Assembly (NCBI GenBank): GCA_025531455.1
Contig: JAMYHL010000031.1
Coordinates: 186,001-250,000 of the forward strand
Source: Apiotrichum sp. Y4204
Lineage: Eukaryota; Basidiomycota; Tremellomycetes; Trichosporonales; Trichosporonaceae
Direction: 5' to 3'
DNA length: 64,000 bases
Shown here: positions 44,819 through 55,423 of the stretch, in pieces
Position numbering within the stretch: position 1 is the stretch's first letter
Layout: every line of letters begins with the position of its first letter
Translations under genes and position numbers: made by a program
Notes under the pieces: model-generated
Database searches by the model: none
Seen by the model: only the letters and a program-made list of their open reading frames with translations
Told to the model about the DNA's origin: nothing

Positions 44819-45288
44819 TCTGTGAAGTGATACAGCCGTGGAGGTGATAGCTGTCGATTCGTTGGTCTCTGACGAGGAGCGGGTGTTGATTGGAGAAGAG
44901 AAGAGGATGAGAACAGGTGATAGAATGAGAAAATAGAGAAAGAGAAGGGGAACTGAAGGAAGAGAACGTTTTATATGGAGTTGGGAGGGAGGAAGACAGT
45001 CTATTGAGGCCTTGAGAGGTGTGTGTGTGTTTTGATGACGGGTTAGTCAACCGTCTTCCTCGGCCTTGGTTTTCTCAGTGCATACACATGATCGCATACC
45101 TGTTTACTGATGTACTTGTACGTGGGTACGTGGGTACACAATCAATGGCAGAATCAGTCCTCATCGAATCGCCTACGAGAAGTGTCGCGGGGAAAGCCAT
45201 TTGCGTTTCTCCCTCTCCCTCGTTGTCACTGCCTTGTCCAGCTCCGTTTCATATCAAGTTGCACGAGCAGCCGCCTAAATTGCACTTA
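44819..45288 (-). promoter_or_regulatory. Promoter of dioxygenase copy 1
   Basis: On the gene strand, a TATA-like CATATAAAA lies at about 44969-44977. GTTGACTAA (45043-45051 reversed) matches the element shared with copies 2 and 3. The remainder is the 3' flank of the lectin gene. Confidence 0.4.
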
Positions 45289-46078
45289 TCAATTCGTACC
45301 GCTCGTCGTCCACAGCTGGAAAGGGTTGCTCGCATTGCTGAATGTCAGTGTGATGTTCCGCCAACTTTTAGTCCTGTCCACGTCTCTTCCGTGCTCAGAC
45401 CAGTCCTGCTCACCATGTTTGAAGGGCAACCTGACCTCCAAAGCCGCCCCCCAAGTGTTCAACGCAGAGGTCTGTTGTTAGTAGAAGTCAGGAGGTAAAC
45501 GAGGGTAAGCCTAGCTCGTGTTGAGATCGTCATTCCCAATTAGCTCAAAGAGTCACGACTCACCAGTGTTGTACAGCCTGTAGGTCGAGTTTGCATCGTC
45601 TCCCGTCCCGTCGACGCTCCACTCCCATGTCTGCTGGGGCACGTCTCCGAGGCATTCCCAGACCTTGAGTGTCCTGCCGGGCACAGGTTCTATCGTGAGC
45701 AAGAGAACGGGGCGACGCGAATCTAGTTTCAGACTTACCAAGGCCGGAATCGAGACACATCGGGGCATCATGGGCGGTCCGGAGCGTAATGGGAGTCACG
45801 CGGCCGCCACAGCTCGAGATCTTGGTGCCGTTCATCCACCAGTGGAGCCACAGCACCTCAAAGCGGAGGTCAGACCTGGGAGTCAGCGTTGTATCCCGCG
45901 TGCAGTGGGGCTAGACGCACAGGCTCATTTGCGCACCGCTCGGCGTGGGAAGCTCATAGCTGTAGTTGGTAAGCCTTACGCTCCACAACCATGGGTAGGG
46001 CCAGCTCGGAGTGGTGGTCGCCGATCTGATAGTGTACGCGCTTGCGGAGGGGAGGAGGAGTAAGAGTATGGGCAGCAT
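45289..46078 (-). CDS. Small secreted protein with ricin-B-type beta-trefoil lectin domain
   Basis: Probably a secreted carbohydrate-binding protein. No catalytic toxin chain is present. Exons: 45921-46078, 45739-45875, 45564-45689, 45414-45471, 45289-45337, 175 aa. Signal peptide MLPILLLLLPSASA with a good cleavage site before YT. Beta-trefoil landmarks: APMCLDSGLGEP, then LKVWECLGDVPQQTWEW with a QxW motif, then LCVEHLGGGFGGQVALQTC and NPFQLW. There are only about two recognisable repeats, so the trefoil is short or divergent. Five exons with phases that agree. A TATA-like GATATAAG is about 80 bp upstream (46155-46162). Confidence 0.7.
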
Positions 46079-46554
46079 GGTGTGAATTGGCGAGAGGCTG
46101 AGTTGTGAGTATGGGAGAGGGATGCAGTCAGTTGTGTGAGTTGTCCTGTGGGTTCTTATATCCTGTCCTGTGAGTCCGTGCCGCGAAGCAATCCCCTGTC
46201 ATTTCATGGCTCATGGCTCGTCGGCAACGTCACGACGACCACGGGTGACGGGCGAACCCAAACTCTAGCTGGAATGCTGACCTTACTGTATGTACAGTAC
46301 CTGTAAGCGGTCTCGAAGTTTCCTTCCGACTTCTCTCCCCCTTCTCAACAACGGGCTGCGACTCCGGATGAGCCTTATTGTTGTTCCGCACTCCCCGACC
46401 CGCGCTCAACACCACCACGTTCTCACTCTTTCTCACTCCACAAGTTCGGCAAGAACCTAGACGAGAACCTACTTCACCCGCTTCACGCCAATCACTCCAT
46501 CTTCCCTTCAAGACCGAACTTTGGATTCAAGCGGATCCTTAGGGTCTGAGAACG
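46079..46554. other. Intergenic region, lectin promoter
   Basis: Contains the lectin TATA element and a tract of C/T-rich DNA near 46320-46500. No gene is supported beyond the small candidate that follows. Confidence 0.4.
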
Positions 46555-46809
46555 ATGTCTCAACCTGAGGAGTTTGGTATCGAGGGCACCGGTCCGCGGA
46601 ATACCGGCCATCCCGCGCGTCTCGCGTTCTATACCGCGGCACAGGTGACACATGACGCGTTTAGGGCTGGTAGAACACTCGTGTTCTTCACGACTAGGTT
46701 TGGGACTTGGCGGCTGGGATGGACTGGGATGCTTGTGAGTTGTGTTTATCGTGGAACGTTCTTTGTTCCCCACTCCTCTCGTCCTCTTGCCTAGGTCTCC
46801 TGGATCTGA
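46555..46809 (+). CDS. Possible small protein (64 aa), unknown
   Basis: ATG at 46555; exon 46555-46734, a 60-nt GTGAGT..CTAG intron, then 46795-46809 gives a stop after GWTGMLVSWI. The product has one amphipathic or hydrophobic region (TLVFFTTRFGTWRLGWTGML) and might be a small membrane protein, perhaps mitochondrial. I do not recognise it. Evidence is only an open frame ending at a good donor, and chance is possible. Confidence 0.3.
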
Positions 46810-47918
46810 AGTCTCAAGCGTCGCCGACCTGAGCGCCCAAGTCAACGCCCACAGCTGCCTGACTCACATTGCAGGGGCGCCATGTGGTGTTGCGTCATTC
46901 ACCATCAAATGTAAGAACCGCGCCTGATTTTTGATTTCTGATTTCTTTGCGTTTCCTGCCCCAGACCATCTCGGCCATCTTATGATGAGAGTGATACGAG
47001 TACTGCCGCAAACCCCACACAGCTCAGCGGATCAGCGGACTCGGACTCGGTCTCGGAGTTCAGAAAACGGGTTCGACGACGGAGAGGGAAGCGCCACTCC
47101 GACAGGCGCCAAGGCGCCACCTTGGCATTGACACGCGACACGCGACACGTTCACGGCCGATTGCGCGACGCGCACGCCCCGCCGCATTACTGACAGCGCC
47201 AGCGCTCGGGCGAATCCAGGCGAGCACAGACTCTTTCCAGACGTCAAATTGTCAAAGCTCCGCACTCATTTGCCTTTCTCCACACTGCGAACACGGCCAC
47301 ACTCCACTTGGGCATTGGGGCATCGGCCCACGCGTGCCGCGGCGCCCCGGCGCCCCTTGCGTCTTGCATTGCGTCGGGCCCCCTCCTTGCGTCGCAGCCA
47401 CCAAGCCATGCGCCCCCGCCACCCGCCATCGGCTCGCCGCCGCACGTTGTGCCGGAATCGCGTGCTGTGCTGGAAGCTACAAACTGGTGCAAGTGGGACA
47501 CTGGGTGTGGAGCTTGCAACTTTGTTGTTTCTTACCATTACTCTTGATACTGACACTTACTTCAACTGACAAGTGGGCGGGACGACTGAGCCTGCACGAC
47601 ACGCTGGGTAACGACGATCCTGGGCGCACAGGCAAAATAAGAGAACGACGGAATACGTTTCAGTGGGACCAGCAACGTGTATCGAAGCTCAGCGTCTTGT
47701 TAACGGGAAACCCCTCAACTTCGGGCGCCTAACCCATCGACATACCTTCACTGAGAACGACTCACTGTGCTCCTTCTACTGTGCCCGCCCCAGGCAGACT
47801 TACGAGCCCGGGCTTTTATCGAAGTTCTCGTCATATTCAAGTAGACAGTTCTTTTCACTAGCACTGCGCTCGCCACCCATCTCGCCATCCTCCGAACCCT
47901 CGAACATCGCGACCCACA
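46810..47918. other. Intergenic region upstream of RSR1
   Basis: About 1.1 kb, GC-rich in the middle (CGCGACACGCGACACG, 47132-47147) and CAGCGGATC repeats near 47027-47040. The last 200 bp are C/T-rich like a promoter. I see no domain-bearing ORF and no tRNA. Confidence 0.4.
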
Positions 47919-49008
47919 ATGCGTCTCCTAAGAGTTCGTCCCCAGCTGAACGCTCGTCTTCTCTAGCTGACTCCACAGATAGCAGTAATGGGCGGCGGCG
48001 GCGTCGGCAAGTCGGCGATTACGATTCGCTTCATCAACGGCGCCTATGTCGAGGTGTATGATCCGACGAGTGGGTGCGGATGAGGAGATGAGGACATGTC
48101 GCCGCGCCTGCGCGCGCGGCATACCAGCGCTCAGCACTCAGACAGCAGTCGAAGACTCGTACCGCAAACAGTTTGAGGTCGACCGCGAGCCGTGCCTGCT
48201 CGAAATTCTGGATACGGGTGGGTACAGAGGGTGGTGCACGGGGTCCTGGCGGCCAAGGATGCGGAGATGGCCGGAAGTTTATGGTTCAGAGCTGACGAAC
48301 AGCCGGAATCGACCAGTACCTCTCGCTCAACGATCTTTTCATCCATGATAACGACGGCTTTGTGTTGGTGTTCTCGTGAGTGCTTCTTAAGGGCGCAGAG
48401 AAGCGGAGGAGCTATTCGGCACCAGGGGTTCTCCTCGAAGCATTTCCGCAAGTGAAATAAGGTCAGGAAGTCTTCAAACCTTTTGCTTTGGTGCCCCAAA
48501 TATCCTACTCGGCTGCCTCGTCATCCGCTATGTACATCTCGCCGCTGACGCCAGGGTAACACAGTCCGAGTCGTTGCAAGAGGTGATAACTACCCGCGAG
48601 AACATCCGGCGCATCAAGGACGAGGACCATGTCCCAATGGTGCTGGTTGGAAGTGAGTCGGCGACTCGAGCAAGTGCTCATAATAGATAAATCCGACCTC
48701 GTGTACGAGCGCGAGGTAGATAACGCCACGGCCATGCGGTTGGCCAAGGACTGGCGATGCGAGTACATTGAGACGAGTGCTGTAAGTGTACTGAGCGTAC
48801 GGAATGGAGCTGTGATGACCCGCCCTCATCATGCGGCACAGTCAACGTTTGCTCTATCATTCCGGTACCCGTCCCCTGACAACAGCGTGATAACATCAAC
48901 ATTGTTCCTGTATTTGAAGCTGTTGTGCGCCAGCTGCGGCGAACAGGCATTCACGGTCAACGGATAAAGGAGAGAAAAAGGATGAAGAACAAGTGCATAA
49001 TCTTATAG
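47919..49008 (+). CDS. RSR1: RSR1/BUD1-type Ras-family GTPase with CAAX box
   Basis: Membrane-anchored Rap/Ras-like switch. In yeasts RSR1 directs Cdc42 polarity to bud or hyphal sites. Exons: 47919-47933, 47979-48069, 48149-48217, 48303-48375, 48555-48652, 48687-48781, 48886-49008, 187 aa. P-loop GGGGVGKSA, switch I VYDPTIEDSYRK, DTAGIDQY, NKSD, TSA and C-terminal KNKCIIL. Leu at the CAAX end favours geranylgeranylation, as in yeast Rsr1 (CTIL). Exon 1 has only five codons and its donor is a weak GTTCGT. An acceptor two bases earlier at CAGCAG was rejected because it breaks frame. Assignment to RSR1 over RAS is by the CIIL end and short hypervariable tail. Confidence 0.87.
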
Positions 49009-49154
49009 AGTGTCAATGTATTAGCTCTTTGTCGAACTATGGTATGACTGCTGAACGTATTGTTAAGGGGTTGTGACGGTCTTGCGAGTAGAATTTGTGG
49101 TCACGGATGAGGAAGGTATCGCGGAAGAAGCTCTTGTATCGCAGGTTCAGTAAA

Positions 49155-50635
49155 CTAGTGACGCGGTTGCGGGTGGGTCCAATACGAGAGATCGTTCCGC
49201 TCCCCCCAACTGTTCATCCACAAGCGGAGTACCATATGTTGCGGATCTTCGGAAGCGCGCGTTTGACAACTTTGCTCTAGCGGCATCACTGATGGGGTGG
49301 GGCTTTTGGGAAGCAACTGAGGGGGTTCGGTAATCCAAATAGCGTCCTCTTTGACCCCTTCCAGGCATTTACTGAGATCCATCATATCCCACTCCTCGAT
49401 CCGAGAACTCTTTGCAGCGGCGATTATTTTCCCGTCCATTCCTCCGAAAAGCGTTTCGTCTTCTGAGGCTTCAGCCCGTGTGTACTTGCTGAGAAGCGGA
49501 ATGAGGAGATAACCGCCGTTGGGAAGCACTTCCTTATACAACGGAAGGGCATGAACGGTGATCCCGAAATCAATTGTCGTGTTTGGAGAGTCAACGCGGT
49601 ATTGAAGAGTGATGCGCAAGCCCGCCTTCACTGGACGCACGGTATGCTTCATTTCCAGAGGAATAAACGTCCAGGCCACGTCGGAGTTGGTGATGGGATG
49701 GCCCCAGTCATGTACAAACTCCACCGCCCACCCCTCGCAGCCATGCGACTTAACGCGGAGGTCTCCACCCAAGAATGGGTGCGGTAGACTAGCGACAAGT
49801 GTGCCAATGTGGTGTTCGCCGCGTTTCTGGTCGTGGTGCCACGCAGAAAAATCGCCTGGCTCATGGATGTTCAGCTTCAGAAGAGAGGCGGAGAGGGTGG
49901 CGTTGAAAGCAGAGTTTAGCGTAGGAATAATAGCTGCAGCTGGATCCGGATAAACACTGAGTTCATGCGGGCTGATTTCGGAGGGGCTGTATTGTTTTTT
50001 GTCGATGAAAGGTCTCCCGTCGACCGTGTGCGATGATGGCTTCGCTGCGCGACACAGCCTTGATGTTTCGTTGGGTGTCAAGGGTGTGGCGATAACGTCG
50101 GAAACACCCGACTCTGTAAACCCAATCGTGAAAGGATGGTCGATTCGTCCGCATGGGGGCGAGAGAAAGCTGCGGAGACGCATAAGTGCAGGCGGCAGAT
50201 TTTGAGGGGCCTTCCGTTTGATGGGAGCGGCGATTGGAATGGTTGAAGGGACTGGGAGGCTTGGAGGTTCAGGTATTTGAGGCACTGCAGCGTGCTGCAC
50301 GGTAGTTGACGACTTCGTGGTCGCCTTCTCAGCGGCAGCGGCTGCTTGAGCTGCGGCTTTTGCTGCCACATCGGCGGCGACAGAGGCTTTGGCGGCGGCG
50401 GCAGCTGCAGACTCAGCAGCGGCGATGAGGGCTCGAATGTCTTCCTTGGTGGTGTTGGTCGAGCGATTGTCCGTAACTAGGGTTAGACTAGGACGGTACG
50501 AAGGAAGAGAATGTACTCACGATCCGAGGTGTCTTCCTCTTTCACCTCGCCGTGGGTGGCGACTCGCTTGTCTCGGCCCCGCTTGGCAGCCGGCGTCGAG
50601 GCTGGCGGCGTGTCGCACCTCTCGCGCTTCATCAT
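49155..50635 (-). CDS. Fe(II)/2-oxoglutarate dioxygenase-type protein, copy 2
   Basis: Exons 50521-50635 and 49155-50476 with a 44-nt phase-1 intron, 478 aa. Basic/acidic N-tail (MMKRERCDTPP), then an Ala-rich helical stretch (AAAESAAAAAKASVAADVAA). A prolyl-4-hydroxylase-like double-stranded beta-helix core has H252xD254 in AWHHDQKRGEHH, then IGTLVASLPHPFLGGDLRVK, and the distal His and Arg in MKHTVRPVKAGLRITLQY. The C-terminal domain of about 150 residues (GGYLLIPLLSKYTRAEASED, FGGMDGKIIAAAKSSRI) is shared with copy 3. Large fungal families with 'GTLVVCLPSPHEGG' cores are annotated as 2OG-Fe(II) oxygenases; substrate unknown. The iron site appears complete. The GTTGACTCA element lies about 300 bp upstream. 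Confidence 0.82.
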
Positions 50636-51670
50636 CAATATCGTCAAGGGAAGAGGTGGCGATGACAAGCCAAAGAAGTGAATAGACAGAACGACAGAGG
50701 TTGTAGAGAGGGAGAAATGAGAGGAAAGAAATGAAAGGGGAGAGAAGAAATGAAAGCGAAGGAGAAGATAGAAATAGATTGCAAGCTGGCAAACAGTGCG
50801 ATAATGCCCAAGTGTGCAAGTGTGCTAATACGCGGCGTCTAGTTGACTCTGGTTGACGTGTCGAGCTGCGCGGTGCGAGAGGTGACTGTGTTTGTGCGCT
50901 GTGTTTGTGTGCTGTCCATCCGATGGGACACCCATTGATGAGTCAACTGCGCCCTTCGACGATCAACCGATCCAACGATGCTTCTGACTCTTGAGCATTC
51001 AGTGTACAGTAGACACCGCCCATCTCTCGTCGGGCGTTGTCGCTCACCCAGTCGCTCTTGCGCTGTCGCGCCGTCGCACCGTCGCAGCATATACCACGAC
51101 GGCTTGCCCAGTGTACGTTTCTTCTTGGCTCGTAGCTCGTAGCCCGTCATGCATTGTACTTAACACCGTTATACCGTTAGTCGGTCGTTCGGCATCCAAA
51201 TCCATTGGTTTCACGCGTCACCAGCTCAAACAGCTCCCCAGCTAATCCGTTCTATCAAAGCATTCGGATCGGTTGAACCTTTTATTCAGTGAAACGGACT
51301 GAGGTCCTTTAGGAGGCCTTGTGGCCCGCCTTTGCCACGTCATGAGTCAACTTCAAATCAAACATTTTACATCCTATTGCTGCTTTTCGGCTCATATCCT
51401 TTTAGCATGCGTTGCGGTCAGAGAAATCTTGCGGAGAGAATTGAGGTGTCGCGGTTGCTGGGAGATACTGTAGTTGAGGTGTCCAAGAGTGGCCCTCGGT
51501 GTGTCGTAAGAAGTCATTGATGAAGGGAGGTGAATGAAGGGATCGCAGGACCGTCGCAGATTTGGCGGCTGGACGGTCAAAAGAAGTGGGAGTCTAGCTG
51601 CACAGCAACACAGACGCGGCTGCCAGAGTCAGTTGCCTGCACCAAGGGCTCTAGTTCACTCACAGCACGA
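50636..51670. promoter_or_regulatory. Intergenic region between dioxygenase copies 2 and 3
   Basis: No gene is seen. It holds TGAGTCAAC at 50939-50947 and 51343-51351, and GTTGACTCT with a second GTTGAC at 50842-50857. The DNA from 50690 to 50770 is purine-rich on the plus strand, likely the leader of copy 2. Confidence 0.45.
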
Positions 51671-53254
51671 TTAGTCGCCTCGCAAGGAGGGGCCAGCACC
51701 TCTCGGTCGAGCGTAGATGCCGTATGTTTTAGATGTCTGGCCCTTCCGCTTCGACCACTCTGGTATGCTGAGACAAAGTACCTGCCCCTGCGGGTCCGTG
51801 GAAACATCAGCAGCATCGCCATTATCGATTGTTGAACCACGATGCGGCCCGCGACATTCCGTCACCCACACGACGGGGACGTGGTTGTTGCTAACTCGAA
51901 GGTCGGCCCAGACTCGCCAGGATGGCTTGATCTTCCACCCATCGAACTTCCCGCTTTTGGCGGCATCGAACAGTTTAGAGTCCATGCCCCTCAGCACAGG
52001 GTTGGACCCCTTCACTTCGCCATTTGTATACTTGTGGGCCAGGGGGAAGAGTAGGTCGCCGCCTTGAGAGAGGAGATTTCTGGCCTCGTAGAGGCCGGTT
52101 ACTGCCTTGTCAAAGTCGATAATCTCATCTGCAGTGTAGATCGCGTACTGCAAAACGAAGCGTGTGCCCTTTGTCACTGGCCGAACGGTATGCTCGACTC
52201 CGATGGGAATGTATGCCCATTTCAGGTCCGGGTGATCGCCGCTGGAACTCCAATCGTGGACCATCTCCTGGTCGTCGCCGCCGGGGCGGAGAACGAGTTC
52301 ACCACCAGCAAACTGGCAGGGAAGACAAACCACGAGTGTGCCGATGTGGTGATGGTCTCGCTTACGGTCGCTGTGCCACTCAAAGTGACCGTTGGGTTGG
52401 TAAACACTGAGCTTGAGGAAAGACGAGTAGAGACTGGCGTCAAGTTCAAGGCGTAGCTCGGGGAGGATGTCCTGCGCAGGATCGGGGTTGAACATGACCG
52501 TCGGAGGTGCAAGCTCTTGTGAGTTACGATGCACTGTGTCATACACCAGCCGTCCGTCCAAAGTGTGTGATGATGGTCGGGAAGCTTTGCAAATGTTTGC
52601 AGCAACGTCGAGTGTAAAAGGCGAGTTGGCGATCCCAAGTCTGCCATCGCTGTCAAAGTACGTTATGGTAACAGGACAGCTGATCTGTCCGGAAGGGGGA
52701 TAAAGGAACGAGCGTACACGAATGAGCGGCGGTGGTTCATGCCATGGATGGCCCGGTGGCCAAGTACGAGGCCATGGTGGGAGAGCTGTGAGGTCGACAG
52801 ACTGCGTGACGGCAGCCGTCTTTGTATTGGTTGGTATGCGAGACTCTGGTATGCGCTTGATCGCCGCTGATGTCAAGGTCACAGCGTTTGCAGAAGCGGT
52901 GGCGGCCTTGGCTGCGACGGACGCCGCTGATTCCGCGGCGGTGACTGCATTGGCGGCGGCCACTGCTGCTGATTCCGCAGCGACGATAAGAGCGTCGATG
53001 TCTTCTGAGGTCGGGACTGTCGACGAGGTTCCGGACTTGTGGGCGTTGTCCGTGGTTGATTTAGTAGACCCGTTGTGGCCTATCGGGTGGTCGTCGAGCA
53101 GAGTTGGAACTATCGTCAGCGAACGTGACTGTGAGTCCGTAGACTACGCACCATCTGCACTGTCTTCCTCATCATCAGGGATGACAATTCGCGCAGCCCG
53201 GCTGCGTTTGGATCCAGACGTCGGCGCTGGATTTGAAGACTGACGCTTCTTCAT
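51671..53254 (-). CDS. Fe(II)/2-oxoglutarate dioxygenase-type protein, copy 3
   Basis: Exons 53152-53254 and 51671-53109, a 42-nt phase-1 intron at the place matching copy 2, 513 aa. Basic N-tail (MKKRQSSNPAP), an acidic IPDDEED, and an Ala-rich helix region (residues 70-115). The core has H280xD282 in HFEWHSDRKRDHHH, IGTLVVCLPCQFAGGELVLR, HDWSSSG, and distal His 341 and Arg 351 in GVEHTVRPVTKGTRFVLQY. The C-terminal domain (GGDLLFPLAHKYTNGEVKGS, LRGMDSKLFDAAKSGKFDGW) aligns with copy 2. This is the most complete of the three copies. Family firm; biological role unknown. Confidence 0.85.
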
Positions 53255-54050
53255 CTCTCTGAGCGTCGCGAATGACTGTGAAGCTGTGGAGAACGGGTGA
53301 CCCTGTTGAGCTGGAAGTGTGGAAGTAGATGAGAAGGAAGGGAGAGAAGAGTAGAAGGAGTGATCAATGAGTGAAGAGGAGTGTGTTGGTCAATTGGTCA
53401 GGATGCGGCCATCATTTGCTGGTCAGCGTAGGTCATGGGTGAGTCAACTACGGTCATGGTTGAGTCAACCGACGGCGTGGCCTCAGCGTTCCCTGCTGCC
53501 GATCGCTGGAGCTATGGTCCTCGATCTGCACCTCCGCAACATCTGCGCGTGGCTTCGACGATACACGATCCACGAGATAGTGGCAAGTGTGCCAATTTTT
53601 GTGCAGGTAAGGTTGCGAATGCTAGTTAGTGAATTAGTGGGTCCACCACTCCGACGTCGTGGATCCTGGTGTGAGTGGAGAAGAGAGGAGTTGAAAGAAA
53701 CTCACTCACACGTTTGGACCACCCGCTGCCACTACCTATCACTATTTGGGGGCATTCGGTATTCGGAGCTCGGAGCGACGTACGGCAGGTGCAACCCGTT
53801 CCACGTCTTTTGCTGTTGAGATCTCATCTGCATGAGGATTAAACAACAGTTAGTCGAGTCACAATGGAGGAGAGGATAGGAGTAAGTATGGTCCGAGACG
53901 GTAAAGACAACCGCATCTGGCTTTCGGAGGGGTTGGGAGGAACAATCACATGATCTGAGATCAGAATTCGGACGAGTTACATGCCAGTCTGCTCTGGTCT
54001 GTTTTGCTCTATTATACATTGCTGATACATCATCTACTGCTGTGCAAAAT
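53255..54050. promoter_or_regulatory. Promoter of dioxygenase copy 3 and YTH1 3' flank
   Basis: Carries a 21-bp tandem direct repeat with TGAGTCAAC (listed separately). An open frame at 53367-53819 has no domain and overlaps the repeat; I do not call it. Nothing else is recognised. Confidence 0.45.
53431..53472. repeat. 21-bp tandem repeat containing TGAGTCAAC
   Basis: Two adjacent 21-bp units (53431-53451 and 53452-53472) differ at four positions. Each holds GGTCATGG and TGAGTCAAC. They lie 180-220 bp upstream of dioxygenase copy 3. Confidence 0.7.
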
Positions 54051-55119
54051 CTAATCGCGCCTGCGCCCGAGACCTCCACGGTCGCCGGGTACTGCGTCGT
54101 TGGGACACGAGTTGGCAAAGTGGCCGTACTGGTTGCAGCGGAAGCAGAGAACGGTCGAGAGGTCCTTGACCCAGCGCCCGCGGGGACCGCCGCCGCCGCC
54201 TCCACCACCACCACCTCCGTCGTCGCCGCCCGAAAAGTCCCGCCGTGCGTGTCCAGACAGGAATCCACCGGCACGCCAGCCCTGCAGCGAGCCGCCCTCG
54301 GTCCACGCCGGTGCGGGAACGACCACCGCGTTCGGATCGTACTTGTACTCGCGCCAACGTCCGTATCCCGCGGGCAGCTGCGGCGGCGGGCCGGAGGTTG
54401 CGGGGTCCGGCGGAATGGGGTTCACGTAGCTCTCGGGGGGAGGGAGTTTCGGAGAGGGATGCGCAAACTTGCAGTCGGGACCGTCGGGGCAGAAACCGGC
54501 AAAGTACGCCTGGCACATTGTGCGCCGCACGTGCCGGCGAGGACACTCGGGGCCGAGGCGGCAGAACCCCCTGTTGTAGTCTGGACACTCGACGCGGCGG
54601 TCCCGCGGGTGGTAGTAGAGGCACTCGCCACCGAGCTCGCACTTGCCCAGCTTGACGAACCAGATGCACACGGGCATCGTGCGCAAGTTCCAGTCGTGAG
54701 TGTACTCGCAGTTGTCGCCGACCTTGCACAGGTTACGCAGGTAATGCTTGCACACTGTTGTCTTCTTCTCACGTTCGCGCGGGTGGGAGGGAAGCGGCGG
54801 AGTCGGCTTAAAGTTGTTCGGCGCGGGGGTCGTGTGCCGCAAAGGACACCGATTAGGACCTATCGGGCATGCGAGGGTGATGTTCATCCGGCAAATCTGG
54901 TCATCTGAGGTGTTAGTAAATGGAAAGGACTCCGGGAATACGGAGGAGACGCAGCTGTTTAGACAACCTGGAAGCTGCATCAACCGCCGGCTCGTACCCA
55001 CCCGAATCGAGCTTCATGTTCCGCTCCTGCTTGAGATAGTGCTCCACATCGAGGTTGGCCTGATGGAAGTCTGGACGGACAAAGTCCGCTGCGCGGCCGA
55101 GGTTGGCGCTCGTCGCCAT
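54051..55119 (-). CDS. YTH1: YTH1/CPSF30 CCCH zinc-finger mRNA 3'-end processing factor
   Basis: Subunit of the cleavage and polyadenylation factor that recognises the poly(A) signal. Exons 55002-55119 and 54051-54904, 323 aa. Five CCCH fingers in order: CRMNITLACPIGPNRCPLRH, VCKHYLRNLCKVGDNCEYTH, VCIWFVKLGKCELGGECLYYH, ECPDYNRGFCRLGPECPRRH and MCQAYFAGFCPDGPDCKFAH. A Pro/Gly-rich linker with an 11-Gly run follows, then a CCHC zinc knuckle CFRCNQYGHFANSC at the end. Yeast Yth1 lacks the knuckle, while vertebrate CPSF30 and many basidiomycetes have it. A TATA-like TATAAAAG (55248-55255 reversed) is about 130 bp upstream. Confidence 0.94.
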
Positions 55120-55423
55120 CGTGAGTGATGCAAGTGTGTGTTAGATGGATGTTGTGGACAAGGCAGAGACAACAATTGACATCAATCCAAGAATGGAAGA
55201 AGGTGATGGCGAGGAGAGTGTGGACGGCAACGATCAGTGGCGTTCCGCTTTTATACCTTGGATTAGAAACGGGATCAAATCTGAATTAATAATCTTCGCT
55301 GATATTTTAACTTCCCGCTTAATAATCAACAAATACATATCTAGAGTATGGAATCGTCCAGCACCCTCCAGGACATTCCAACAGGTCTATCAACATCAAC
55401 GAAACACTCTTCTCGACCAAACC
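55120..55423 (-). promoter_or_regulatory. YTH1 promoter region
   Basis: TATAAAAG at 55248-55255 on the gene strand. The AT-rich DNA at 55265-55340 is probably the channel gene's 3' flank. No gene. Confidence 0.5.

Noticed and set aside
53367..53819. 150-codon open frame upstream of dioxygenase copy 3
   Set aside because: It overlaps the 21-bp promoter repeat and has no recognisable domain.
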